Shown here: positions 42,818 to 51,452 of the stretch, piece after piece
Position numbering within the stretch: position 1 is the stretch's first letter
Layout of the letters: each line of letters begins with the position of its first letter
Assembly: GCA_023447635.1 (NCBI GenBank)
Contig: JAEXNA010000217.1
Location: forward strand, 67,048 to 131,047
Length of the DNA: 64,000 nt
Origin: Vulcanimicrobiota bacterium
Lineage (GTDB): Bacteria; Vulcanimicrobiota; Xenobia; Xenobiales; JADMJV01
Direction: 5' to 3'
The notes under the pieces: model-generated
What the model saw: the letters and a program-made list of their open reading frames with translations, nothing else
The model's database searches: none
Told to the model about the DNA's origin: nothing
Made by a program: the position numbers and the translations under genes

Positions 42818-44079
42818 GTTTAGCCTTCGCCCTGATCATGGCCGGCGGCCCCAGCCCCGGACTGTCCGTCCTGACCGAAGTCCGCGCCGCTCCGGCCATC
42901 CCCTTCGGGGGAAAATATCGCCTGATCGACTTTGCGCTGTCCAACTGCGTGAACTCCGAGATCTTCAACGTGGCGGTGCTGACCCAGTACCGCCCCCACA
43001 GCCTTAGCGAGCACCTGGGAACGGGCGCTCCCTGGGACCTGGACTTGATGAAAGGCGGCCTGCGCGTCCTTCACCCGTTCCAGGGCGGTCGTTTCGGCGA
43101 CTGGCAGAAGGGCACCGCCGACGCCGTGCGCCGCAACCTGGAGTTCGTGGGCGAGCAGGCTGAAGAGCACGTGCTGGTGCTGGCCGGCGACCACGTCTAC
43201 ACCATGGACTACCGTACCCTGCTCGAGCGTCACGCCGACAGCGGCGCCGACCTGACGGTGGCGTGTCGGCGGGTCAGCCCGCACGAGACGCACCGCTACG
43301 GTATGATCCTGAAGGCGCCCGACGACCGGGTGGTCGGCTTCGAAGAGAAGCCCAAGCGCACCAAAGAGACGCTGGCTTCGATGGGCGTCTATGTGTTCAA
43401 GCGTTCGGCGCTGATCAAAGTGCTGCTCGACGAGACCTGCGTGGATTTCGGCCGCGATGTTCTGCCTCGGATGCTGGCCGCCGGCGCCTCGGTGCGCGCC
43501 GCTACCTTCCCCGGCTACTGGACCGATATCGGTACCGTGCAGTCGTACTGGGAAGCCAACATGGGGCTGCTCTCGGAAGACCCGGCGCTGGACCTGTATA
43601 ACACGGACCTGACCGTTCATACCCGAAGCCAGGATCAGGGTCCTGTCTCGGTGGGGCGTAACGCGGTTGTCGATAACAACCTGCTCAGTAACGGCTGTAT
43701 CGTTAACGGCACGGTGCAGCGCAGCATCCTTTCCCCCGGGGTCCGGGTGGCTGAAGGCGCGGTCGTCACCAACAGCATCATCCTGCACGAAGCCGTCATC
43801 GAAGCGGGTGCCCGCGTCGACAACTGCATCGTGGACAAGAACTGCATTATCAGAATGGACGCTCAGGTGGGCCACGGCGAGGACAACACTCCGAACAAGG
43901 CGCTGCCTCAGGCTTTGAACACGGGTCTTACCATCGTGGGACGCGATTCGGTGATCCCGGCCGGAATGGTGCTTGGCCGCAACGTCACCGTGCACGCCTC
44001 GACCCGTGAGGACAACTCGGCTTATAAGAAGAAGAAGGGTGTGCCCAGCGGTAGCGTGGTTGGGAAGCCGGCCGACTAA
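42814..44079 (+). CDS. GlgC paralogue with degenerate nucleotide loop (GlgD-like)
   Basis: The 421-residue protein has the whole GlgC layout (KYRLIDFALSNCVNSEI, GTADAVRRN, VLAGDHVYTMDY, FPGYWTDIGTVQSY). However, the nucleotide loop is AGGPSPGLSVLTEVRA, lacking the GxGxRL Arg. It would pair with the upstream GlgC as a regulatory subunit, as GlgD does in Bacillota. It starts with ATGA overlapping the glgC stop, indicating coupling in one mRNA. The regulatory role is inference from the motif loss and the pairing. It could retain some activity on another sugar nucleotide. Confidence 0.85.
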   Translation: MSLAFALIMAGGPSPGLSVLTEVRAAPAIPFGGKYRLIDFALSNCVNSEIFNVAVLTQYRPHSLSEHLGTGAPWDLDLMKGGLRVLHPFQGGRFGDWQKGTADAVRRNLEFVGEQAEEHVLVLAGDHVYTMDYRTLLERHADSGADLTVACRRVSPHETHRYGMILKAPDDRVVGFEEKPKRTKETLASMGVYVFKRSALIKVLLDETCVDFGRDVLPRMLAAGASVRAATFPGYWTDIGTVQSYWEANMGLLSEDPALDLYNTDLTVHTRSQDQGPVSVGRNAVVDNNLLSNGCIVNGTVQRSILSPGVRVAEGAVVTNSIILHEAVIEAGARVDNCIVDKNCIIRMDAQVGHGEDNTPNKALPQALNTGLTIVGRDSVIPAGMVLGRNVTVHASTREDNSAYKKKKGVPSGSVVGKPAD

Positions 44080-44120
44080 AAAAGCGGACTTCTTTCCCCT
44101 CCAACCTCACCTTCCCAAAG

Positions 44121-44146
44121 AAAAGGCCCCGGACTCGGGGCCTTTT
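44121..44146. terminator. bidirectional terminator after the glgCD-like operon
   Basis: AAAAGGCCCC and GGGGCCTTTT are exact complements around a 6-base loop. It separates the glgC pair (plus) from the Amj-like gene (minus). Confidence 0.9.
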
Positions 44147-44170
44147 TGCGTCCTGGGAGAGGCCGCCGGA

Positions 44171-45853
44171 TCAGAAGCTGTCGATGACGGTGTCCAGCGC
44201 CTGGGCACCGAAGCTGATGAACCAGGCCGAGGGCAAGAAGAGCAGCTGGGCGACCAGCGTTCCTACCACCGAGCCGAAGCAGAGCCAGAAGGTCATCGTT
44301 TCGATCTCCTCGACCGAGCGTTTTCCTTTCACGGCTTCGTCGATGAGGATGTTGCAGGTAGGGTCGACGACCAGGGAAAGGACGATCGTGGCCACCCCGT
44401 TGACCAGCGGCGAAAGAAGGGTCGTCGTGCGCGCCACTTCGGCATCGTAGGCGGCCCCGGCGTAGATGGCGGCTAACTGGCTGACCGTCTGGAAGCTTAG
44501 CACCAGGACGTTGGCCCAGAGGAAGCCTTTGGGAAGCTTGGCCAGGGCCTGGCGGCTGACCGTCTGTTTCCAGGGAGCGGCAAGCAGAGATGGCGCCTTC
44601 AGCCAATTTTTCGGATTCAGTCCCTGTACAAGCACTTTAGACAGCGACTCTTCTCGGAAGACTCGTTCGATGAGAACCAGATAGACTTTGACGAAGGTGG
44701 GGATCAGGAGTAACGACAGAATGCAGCCGACCGCTGCCCCGCCAAGAAGGCTGCGGTTGAAATGTTCCAGCTTCTCCAGCGCGTCGGGGGCCAGGGCGGC
44801 TCCGTCAGGACGGTGGGTCAACCGGTCGGTGATGGCGCCTACGAAAGGGCCGTAGAACTGACCGGCCACACGAGCCAGCAGAGAGAAAAAGTTGAACACC
44901 GAGATAGCGATGGCGATCCTCTTGGTGATCACGGCCGAAACGCGAGAGCTGTAGATGGTGCCCCCTAGCAGCCAGATCAGGGCGTTGACCAGGACCAAAT
45001 AACCGATAGCAGCACCGACTTCGTTGACGCCCGCGCCGATGCTCGAGGCGGCCCAGGTCACGGCCTCGATAGCAGGGGTCAGGATCAATAGGCCCAGGGC
45101 GCAACCCACAAAATTCCCCAGACCCAGATGTACGGCGGCGATGGTCACGTGCGCCTGGGGACGAGTCTTCTCGACCGCCTGATCCAGGATGACGGCGGCC
45201 TGGGGGTCGACCCAGACCGAGAAGGCGATGGCGGCAAAACTGTTGACCAGACCGCTCAGCAGGATGGCCGTCTGCTTTAGCTCGGGGTTCAGGCCGGATA
45301 CGGTGATGGCCGCCAGGGCGCCGACCGTCCAGATGGCCGAGGCCAGGACGTTGATGAGAAGGAAGCCGAGGGGGACTCCTTCGAGCCGAAAGAGTCGGGT
45401 GCCCATGAGCGACGGGAGTTGGAACGAGCCCAAAACCTGACGCCAGGCGCGGGGGGTGCGAGCGAGGTGCAACAGCGCTCCCAGCATCCGCCGGTGAAAT
45501 ACCGAAGGAACGCCTCGAGTACACATCTCGACAAAGGACGGAAGCAGTAGGAAGGCCGCCAGAGCACCGCCGGCAGCGCCCACCACCACCCACTGGATCT
45601 GAGAGATCAGCGTCGAGGTGTTACCGGAGGTCGTTGCGTCGTCGACGAAATTACCCAGCAGCGGCAGGTAGAACATGTTGCCGAAGCGGGTCACGATGAA
45701 GACCAGTTGGCCCATCGCCAGCGCCGTACCCACATTGCCTGTCCGGACGGCGGCCGGTCGCGTGGCGACCTGCAGAGAGGTGGCCATACTGACGAAGCCC
45801 GCCATGGCCATGATAAGAAGCAGCAGCGGATCGCCGAGCAGCGAGAAGTTCAC
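44171..45853 (-). CDS. duplicated Amj-like (DUF2837) polytopic membrane protein
   Basis: The 560 residues consist of two homologous halves offset by 280 residues: LLLPSFVEM (102) and LLIPTFVKV (382), INVLASAIWTVG (167) and ANVLVLSFQTVS (447), VDPQAAVILDQAV (215) and VDPTCNILIDEAV (497). Each half carries an Amj-like segment, VRTGNVGTALAMGQ...FIVTRFGNMFYLPLLGNFVD (36-71) and ITKRIAIAISVFNF...LARVAGQFYGPFVGAITD (309-343). Amj (about 270 residues) is the alternative lipid II flippase of Bacillus. A tandem fusion could work as an internal dimer. Function as a flippase is inference. It may be leaderless: only a weak ribosome binding site is visible. Confidence 0.75.
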   Translation of the reverse strand: MNFSLLGDPLLLLIMAMAGFVSMATSLQVATRPAAVRTGNVGTALAMGQLVFIVTRFGNMFYLPLLGNFVDDATTSGNTSTLISQIQWVVVGAAGGALAAFLLLPSFVEMCTRGVPSVFHRRMLGALLHLARTPRAWRQVLGSFQLPSLMGTRLFRLEGVPLGFLLINVLASAIWTVGALAAITVSGLNPELKQTAILLSGLVNSFAAIAFSVWVDPQAAVILDQAVEKTRPQAHVTIAAVHLGLGNFVGCALGLLILTPAIEAVTWAASSIGAGVNEVGAAIGYLVLVNALIWLLGGTIYSSRVSAVITKRIAIAISVFNFFSLLARVAGQFYGPFVGAITDRLTHRPDGAALAPDALEKLEHFNRSLLGGAAVGCILSLLLIPTFVKVYLVLIERVFREESLSKVLVQGLNPKNWLKAPSLLAAPWKQTVSRQALAKLPKGFLWANVLVLSFQTVSQLAAIYAGAAYDAEVARTTTLLSPLVNGVATIVLSLVVDPTCNILIDEAVKGKRSVEEIETMTFWLCFGSVVGTLVAQLLFLPSAWFISFGAQALDTVIDSF

Positions 45854-46122
45854 GGATCCTTGCTACCGTGCGCCGGAGATCTATTCCTGCACTCCCTGTA
45901 GAAATATTCAAGTCTCCTCTCGACCCTGTCGCTTGGCTGCGGTCGTCTCTCCTTGGTGGGCGGCGTTCCGGCGCATGGAGGGGAAGCTTCGATGGGCGCG
46001 AACGCCCCCTTCGAACAAAGGCCAGTTCAAGACTGAAGCCTTTGTCTGAGGTTGGGTACGGCCGGCAGATTTCGCTCTGTGTCATGCGCTCGAGGCGGCC
46101 GCTCCCGAGGGAGGTAGATGAG

Positions 46123-46692
46123 ATGAAAAAGTACATGTTGGGCCTGGTCGCCATCGCGACCGTGGCCATGGGTGGCGTTGCCACCGCTGACTGCGCCGGC
46201 CGCGCTGACAGCCCCTGTGGAAAGTACGATGTCCGCCTGACCGTGAACGGCAACCCCTACTACGGTAAGTGGGCCATCGTCAACGACCGCCCTTACGTGG
46301 GCATCGAAGCGTTCTCGGACTACGTAGGAGTGCCCCGCGCTCACTACTATCAGGGATGGAGCTTCGCCAAGACCCCTTCGGAGACGATCTCTCCGCTGGA
46401 CCTGAACGTGATGGTCGAGCAGCAGAAGGTGGACACCATCCGCTTCGCGGGTGTGACCATGGTCGACCTGAACCAGGCGGCTTCGGCTTTGGGCGTGCCG
46501 GTTCACCGTGACCTGCAGCGTCGCATCATCCAGGTGGGCCACACCGGCTACACCGGTGAGCAGATGAAGGGCAAGTGGTACCGTCATCTGAGCCGCGCTC
46601 GCGGTTGGACCAATAAGGATTGGCGCCCCAACTTCGACCAGCGTTTCCAGCACGAAGACGACCACGGTCCGCAGTCGCTCAAGCGTCTCTAG
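46123..46692 (+). CDS. secreted stalk-domain (copper amine oxidase N-like) protein
   Basis: The 189 residues begin with a signal peptide (MKKYMLGLVAIATVAMGGVA) ending near ADC. Two short modules resemble the stalk/copper amine oxidase N-terminal repeat (NGKWAIVNDRPYVGIEAFSD-type and TIRFAGVTMVDLNQAASALG), which build small alpha/beta surface domains. A GAGGGAGG lies 9 bases upstream of the ATG. No catalytic residues are evident. The 269-base upstream region shows no clear gene. Confidence 0.65.
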   Translation: MKKYMLGLVAIATVAMGGVATADCAGRADSPCGKYDVRLTVNGNPYYGKWAIVNDRPYVGIEAFSDYVGVPRAHYYQGWSFAKTPSETISPLDLNVMVEQQKVDTIRFAGVTMVDLNQAASALGVPVHRDLQRRIIQVGHTGYTGEQMKGKWYRHLSRARGWTNKDWRPNFDQRFQHEDDHGPQSLKRL

Positions 46693-46709
46693 TCCTACTA
46701 GAACCGCAG

Positions 46710-46737
46710 AAAAGCCCGCCCTTTCGGTGGGCTTTTT
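46710..46737 (+). terminator. intrinsic terminator after the stalk-domain gene
   Basis: AGCCCGCC and GGTGGGCT arms (one wobble) with a CTTTC-type loop are followed by TTTTT. Confidence 0.85.
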
Positions 46738-46817
46738 GCATGTCTCGGCCTTGGAAATGAGCCCCGAGTTCAGCGGGGTACCGAGGGAGATCGTGGCCCC
46801 TTTGAGAAGGGCCGCGT

Positions 46818-49184
46818 ATGTCAGCAGCACCTACCGCTCCTCAGGATTCCGTCGACCAGGCTCGCCTTCTGCGCGAGCAGTTGGAAGAGGCGAACCGCCG
46901 TTACTATATCGACGCCGCGCCGACGATTTCCGATGCTGAATATGATCAACTGTTTCGCCGTTTGGTGAAGCTCGAAGAGACGTATCCCGAGCTTTTGACC
47001 CCGGACTCTCCCACCCAGCGGGTCGGCGCGGCGGTCGATGAAGGTGTGCCGTGGGAAGGCCACACGGTGGTCGAGCATCAGAAGCCGATGCTAAGCCTGG
47101 GCAACGCTTTTGATGCCGACGAACTGCGCGAGTTCGACGAGCGGGTTCGCAAACGTCTGCAAGAGTTGGACGTGGCCGACTACGATGGAGGCGCCGTCCC
47201 CTACGTGGCCGAGCTAAAGTTCGACGGCCTGGCGGTGTCGATGCGCTACGAGGACGGCCTGCTGGTGCTGGGCGCCACCCGTGGCGACGGCCAGCGCGGC
47301 GACGACATCACGGCCAATCTCAAGACCGTCAAGCAGGTGCCGCTTCGCCTGAGCGAACCGCTGAGCGGCGAAGTTCGCGGTGAGATCTATATGGACTGGC
47401 GCGACTTCAAGGCGCGCAACGACAAGTCGATCGAGAACCTGGCCGAGATCGAAGCGCTGAAGCAGCGCACGGTTGAACTGAAGGAGAGCAAGGCTACCGC
47501 AGCCGACCCCAAAGCGGTGAACGCGGCCATCCGCGAGATTCAAAAGCAGGTCAAAGAGATCAAGCGCTACCAGATTGTGGCGCCCCGGGAGACCGGCTTC
47601 AGCAACCCGCGCAACTGTTCGGCGGGGGTGCTACGCCAGAAGCATTCCTACGAAACCGCCAAGTGGCCGCTCAAGATCTTCTGCTATTCGATCGATGGAG
47701 CGATGAGCGACGGCTGCACGGCTCACTCTCAGGGGCTGACCCGCCTCAAGGAGATCGGGTTCCCGGTCGATGCCCACTGGCAGGCCTGCGCCGGCATCGA
47801 AGAGGTGATCGCTTTCTGTCAGACCTGGCACGAGCGGCGTTCAGAACTGCCGTTCGAGGTGGACGGCGTGGTGGTGAAGGTCGACACGATGCGCTGGCAA
47901 GAGGCGCTGGGTCAGGTGTCGCGCAGTCCTCGCTGGGCTATCGCCTACAAGTTGCCGTCGACGGAAGTTCGCACCCGCTTGCTGGACATTCTCGTTCAGG
48001 TGGGAAGGACTGGCGCCTTGACCCCGGTCGCGGTGATGGAGCCGCGCTTCGTCGACGGGTCCGAGGTCAGTCGAGCCACTTTGCACAACGAGGACGAGAT
48101 CCGTCGCAAGGACCTGCTGATCGGCGACTGGGTCTGGTTACATAAAGCGGGGGCGGTGATCCCCGAGGTGCTGGGGTCGGTGGCCGAGCAGCGGGACGGC
48201 AGCGAGCGCGAATTCGTGATGCCGACGGAGTGCCCGGTCTGCTCGACCGCTGTGGTACGGCCGGAAGGGGAGGCCGTCACGCGCTGTCCCAATCGACGCT
48301 GTCCGGCCCAGGTCGAAGCTAGCATTCGCTATTTCTGCCATCGCAACGCGCTCGACATCGAAGGTTTTGGAGCCAAGATGGTCGCCAAACTGGTGGGAGA
48401 GGGGATCGTGGCGGATCCTGCCGACCTGTTCTCGCTGACCGCCGAGCGGATCACCGAAGAGTTGGTCTTTGTCGACAAGCACGGTCAGGAGTCGCGCCTG
48501 CGCGAACGCGGGACTCAACTGCTGGTCGACCAACTCGAGCGGGCCAAGACGCGACCCTTTTCCAAAGTTCTGGTGGGCCTGGGGATCCGCCACGTGGGTC
48601 GGCGGGTGGGCGAAATCCTGGCCGAGGCGTTTGGCAGTATGGAGCGTTTGCGTAACGCTACGGCCGAGGAGATCTCTTCCGTGCATGAGATCGGGCCCGA
48701 GATTGGCAAACGGGTTCGGGAGTTCTTCGAAGACACGGACAATCAGGCGATGGTGGACAAGTTGGTCAAGGCCGGCTTGAAGATGGAGAGCGACGCTCCG
48801 GCGGCGGGCGAGGGAGCGAGCGACGCCTTGAAAGGGAAGACGTTCGTGCTCACGGGCACGCTGCCCACTCTGACCCGAGACGAAGCGACGGCGATTTTGC
48901 GTAAGCATGGTGCTAAAGTGACCGGCTCCGTTTCGAAGAAGACCTCGTTCGTGCTGGCCGGGGCCGAAGCCGGTTCCAAACTGGCCAAAGCCGAGGAGCT
49001 TGGAGTGACGGTGCTGGCCGAAGAGGATCTCGAGCGCGTCATCGCCGAGGCGATCGCGGCCCAGCAGGCAGCCGGGGAAGGGGAGGGTGGAGAGACCGCT
49101 GCCGCGCCGGCCACGAGCGAGGCGACGGACAGCCCTGCGGCGGCGACCGACGACCTGATCGACCCCGACGACGTGCCCGAGTAG
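46818..49184 (+). CDS. ligA: NAD-dependent DNA ligase
   Basis: The 788-residue LigA joins nicks in replication and repair. Domain Ia has RRYYIDAAPTISDAEYDQL, adenylation Lys134 lies in AELKFDG, and SNPRNCSAG is present. Downstream are the OB domain, the four-Cys zinc finger (CPVCSTAVVRP to CPNRRCPAQ), HhH motifs and a C-terminal BRCT domain (LKGKTFVLTGTLPT). Compared with E. coli LigA it has about 45 extra residues around 197-255 (charged, coil-like, LKQRTVELKESKATAADPKA) and an acidic disordered tail after the BRCT. These account for the length of 788 against the usual 670. Confidence 0.95.
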   Translation: MSAAPTAPQDSVDQARLLREQLEEANRRYYIDAAPTISDAEYDQLFRRLVKLEETYPELLTPDSPTQRVGAAVDEGVPWEGHTVVEHQKPMLSLGNAFDADELREFDERVRKRLQELDVADYDGGAVPYVAELKFDGLAVSMRYEDGLLVLGATRGDGQRGDDITANLKTVKQVPLRLSEPLSGEVRGEIYMDWRDFKARNDKSIENLAEIEALKQRTVELKESKATAADPKAVNAAIREIQKQVKEIKRYQIVAPRETGFSNPRNCSAGVLRQKHSYETAKWPLKIFCYSIDGAMSDGCTAHSQGLTRLKEIGFPVDAHWQACAGIEEVIAFCQTWHERRSELPFEVDGVVVKVDTMRWQEALGQVSRSPRWAIAYKLPSTEVRTRLLDILVQVGRTGALTPVAVMEPRFVDGSEVSRATLHNEDEIRRKDLLIGDWVWLHKAGAVIPEVLGSVAEQRDGSEREFVMPTECPVCSTAVVRPEGEAVTRCPNRRCPAQVEASIRYFCHRNALDIEGFGAKMVAKLVGEGIVADPADLFSLTAERITEELVFVDKHGQESRLRERGTQLLVDQLERAKTRPFSKVLVGLGIRHVGRRVGEILAEAFGSMERLRNATAEEISSVHEIGPEIGKRVREFFEDTDNQAMVDKLVKAGLKMESDAPAAGEGASDALKGKTFVLTGTLPTLTRDEATAILRKHGAKVTGSVSKKTSFVLAGAEAGSKLAKAEELGVTVLAEEDLERVIAEAIAAQQAAGEGEGGETAAAPATSEATDSPAAATDDLIDPDDVPE

Positions 49185-49229
49185 TCGAAAGGTTGGAGGG
49201 GTTGGCGCGGGGTCTGAGAACTCTCGGCT

Positions 49230-50339
49230 ATGAGTACCGCACAAGCCCAATCCACCAAGAGAATTTTCAACTTTTCCGCCGGTCCGGCGGTGCTACCCGA
49301 GTCGGTTCTGCGCGAAGTCGCCGACGAGATGATGTGCCTGCCCGGCGCCGGCGCTTCGGTCCTCGAGATCTCCCACCGCTCGAAGAAGTTCGAAGCGATC
49401 ATCGAAGGCGCGCGCCAGAACCTGCGCGACCTGCTGGGTCTGCCCGACCGCTACAAGGTGCTGTTCCTGCAGGGCGGCGCCTCGACCCAGTTCTCCATGA
49501 TCCCGATGAACTTCCACACCTCGAACGGGACCGCCCACTACGTGCGCTGTGGCGCCTGGGCCAAGAAGGCGATCAAAGAAGCCAAGCGGGTCGGCCCGGT
49601 CAACGTCTTGTGGGACGGTGAGTCCGAGAAGTTCTCGACTCTGCCCGGCCAGGAGGTGTTCGAGGGACTCGACAGCGGTTCGTACTGCCATATCACCTCG
49701 AACGAGACCATCGAGGGCGTCGAGTTCAAGTACTGCCCCAAGACCAACATTCCGCTGATCTGCGACGCCTCGTCCGACTTTCTGCATCGCCCTCTCGACG
49801 TCGAGAACTACGCGCTGATCTACGCCGGGGCCCAGAAGAACGTCGGTCCCGCCGGCGCTACCATCGTTATCCTCGACTCGGAACTGCTGGAAAAGCAGGT
49901 CGGCCAGAATCTGCCTACCATGCTGGACTACAAAGAGATGGCCAAGGCCGAGAGCATGTACAACACACCGCCCGCCTTCTCGATCTACGTGATCGAAAAG
50001 GTCACCCGCTGGCTGAAAGACCTGGGCGGCCTGACCGCGATTCACCACCGCAACCAGGCCAAAGCCGACGTGCTGTATCAGGCGATCGACGAGAGCGGCG
50101 GCTACTACAAGGGCCACGCCGCTCCCGACGTGCGCTCGCTGATGAACGTGACCTTCCGTCTGCCTTCCGAGGAGTTGGAAAAGAAGTTCGTCAAGGAAGC
50201 CGAAGCGGCCGAACTCGATGGGCTGAAAGGTCACCGTGACGTGGGCGGGCTGCGCGCCTCGATCTACAACGCTTTCCCTCCGGAAGGCGTGGACGCTCTG
50301 GTCAGCTTCATGAAAGAGTTCCAAAAGAACAACGGCTAG
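49230..50339 (+). CDS. serC: phosphoserine aminotransferase
   Basis: The 369-residue fold-type I PLP enzyme converts 3-phosphohydroxypyruvate to phosphoserine. Signatures are NFSAGPAVLPESVLREV at the N-terminus, the FLQGGASTQFSMIPMN loop, and the PLP-binding Lys in YAGAQKNVGPAG. RVSIYNAFPPE-type residues (GLRASIYNAFPPEGVDALV) close the domain. Length is normal. It follows ligA by 45 bases without a clear ribosome binding site. Confidence 0.95.
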   Translation: MSTAQAQSTKRIFNFSAGPAVLPESVLREVADEMMCLPGAGASVLEISHRSKKFEAIIEGARQNLRDLLGLPDRYKVLFLQGGASTQFSMIPMNFHTSNGTAHYVRCGAWAKKAIKEAKRVGPVNVLWDGESEKFSTLPGQEVFEGLDSGSYCHITSNETIEGVEFKYCPKTNIPLICDASSDFLHRPLDVENYALIYAGAQKNVGPAGATIVILDSELLEKQVGQNLPTMLDYKEMAKAESMYNTPPAFSIYVIEKVTRWLKDLGGLTAIHHRNQAKADVLYQAIDESGGYYKGHAAPDVRSLMNVTFRLPSEELEKKFVKEAEAAELDGLKGHRDVGGLRASIYNAFPPEGVDALVSFMKEFQKNNG

Positions 50340-50355
50340 CCGTTCGTCCTTTTTA

Positions 50356-50391
50356 GCGAAAGAGGCGCTCCGTACGGGGCGCCTCTTTCGC
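50356..50391. terminator. bidirectional terminator, 13-bp perfect outer stem
   Basis: GCGAAAGAGGCGC and GCGCCTCTTTCGC are exact complements with a small inner hairpin. It separates serC (plus) and the RNase Z-like gene (minus). Confidence 0.85.
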
Positions 50392-50393
50392 GC

Positions 50394-51452
50394 TTACATG
50401 CCTTCGGAGCCGTGAGGATCGTCGTCATCCTCGCTGCGAGATTTCTGATAGATGCCCAGCAAGTCAGTCTGCGGGAAGATGGCACGAGCCTCTTCGAGAT
50501 GGAACGAGCTACCGCGATCGCAGTGGCGACGGGACAGGTGGAATAGGAGCAGTCGCCCGACACCGCAGCGTCGAGCGAAGTCCGCCACCTGGGTGGTGGT
50601 CATGTGCAGGTTCTTGTAGGCCAGATCTGCCTCGCTTTCGAGATAGGCGCTCTCGCAGCACAGCACGTCGATCCCTTGGAAGAACTCGCTCAGGCGATGG
50701 GCCAGCGATTCTTCTAACCGGGTGTCGGTGAGAAACCCCAGGCCGTGTTCGACCGGGGGATGCAAGAGGCGCTCGGCAAGCCATGCGCGGTCCCTCTCCA
50801 CCCCCTGAACCTCCACCTGAACCTCCCCTCCGGAAACCAGTCGCCGCACCCAGGGACCCGGCGTCAGCCCTAGACTTTGCGCGGTCTCGAGGGAAAACTT
50901 CGGAGGGGTCCGGCGATCGAGCCGATAGGCCAGACAAGGGACTCCGTGCTGGACGGGACAATGGGTTACGGTGAGGCCCTCGCTCAGCAGAACCTCTCCC
51001 CCCTGCCTGGGGGCTTCGGTCTCCGCCGAGGCAGGGACGGCTTCTGGGCGGAAGCTCTGGTGACACAGGAACTGCACTCCGGGTTGGGCGCCTTCGGAAA
51101 GTTCGAAGACGCGAACGGTGAAGGGCGAGCCCGAAGTCAGGTTCCAGGCGTAGCCCAGCAGTCGGTGGCCAATCGCCTGCGCCGTGCCGGGAGGTCCGTA
51201 GATAGTGAGCGGCAGAGCCGAAAAGAGCCGAACGCGCAGGAGATGATCGAACCCGATCAGGTGGTCGATATGAAGATGGGTCAGAAAAAGCCAGCGCACC
51301 TTCTGGAGGTCTCGCACTTTGACTCCGTGAAGGGTCCCACAATCGAAGAGGATCGTGGTATCGCTGTTGGTCGGGGCCACCAGCAGCGCGGGATCGTCGA
51401 AGGGGCCACCTGCTGGTGTGAGTTCAAGGGGTAGTGGTCGGAGTTTGGTCAT
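50394..51452 (-). CDS. RNase Z-like metallo-beta-lactamase hydrolase
   Basis: The 352-residue protein has the metallo-beta-lactamase signature WLFLTHLHIDHLIGFDHL, GFLTDTR as the motif equivalent to the later metal-binding Asp, CESAYLESE, the HMTTTQVADFARR helix and LFHLSRR with the last metal His. The pattern follows the RNase Z/ElaC family, which trims tRNA 3' ends, although it is a diverged member; an arylsulfatase-like role is possible. The start codon abuts that of the divergent TPR gene (CATATG), leaving no room for separate leader sequences. Confidence 0.8.
   Translation of the reverse strand: MTKLRPLPLELTPAGGPFDDPALLVAPTNSDTTILFDCGTLHGVKVRDLQKVRWLFLTHLHIDHLIGFDHLLRVRLFSALPLTIYGPPGTAQAIGHRLLGYAWNLTSGSPFTVRVFELSEGAQPGVQFLCHQSFRPEAVPASAETEAPRQGGEVLLSEGLTVTHCPVQHGVPCLAYRLDRRTPPKFSLETAQSLGLTPGPWVRRLVSGGEVQVEVQGVERDRAWLAERLLHPPVEHGLGFLTDTRLEESLAHRLSEFFQGIDVLCCESAYLESEADLAYKNLHMTTTQVADFARRCGVGRLLLFHLSRRHCDRGSSFHLEEARAIFPQTDLLGIYQKSRSEDDDDPHGSEGM

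Noticed and set aside
49293..50324. 343-residue minus-strand frame
   Set aside because: Antisense of serC.
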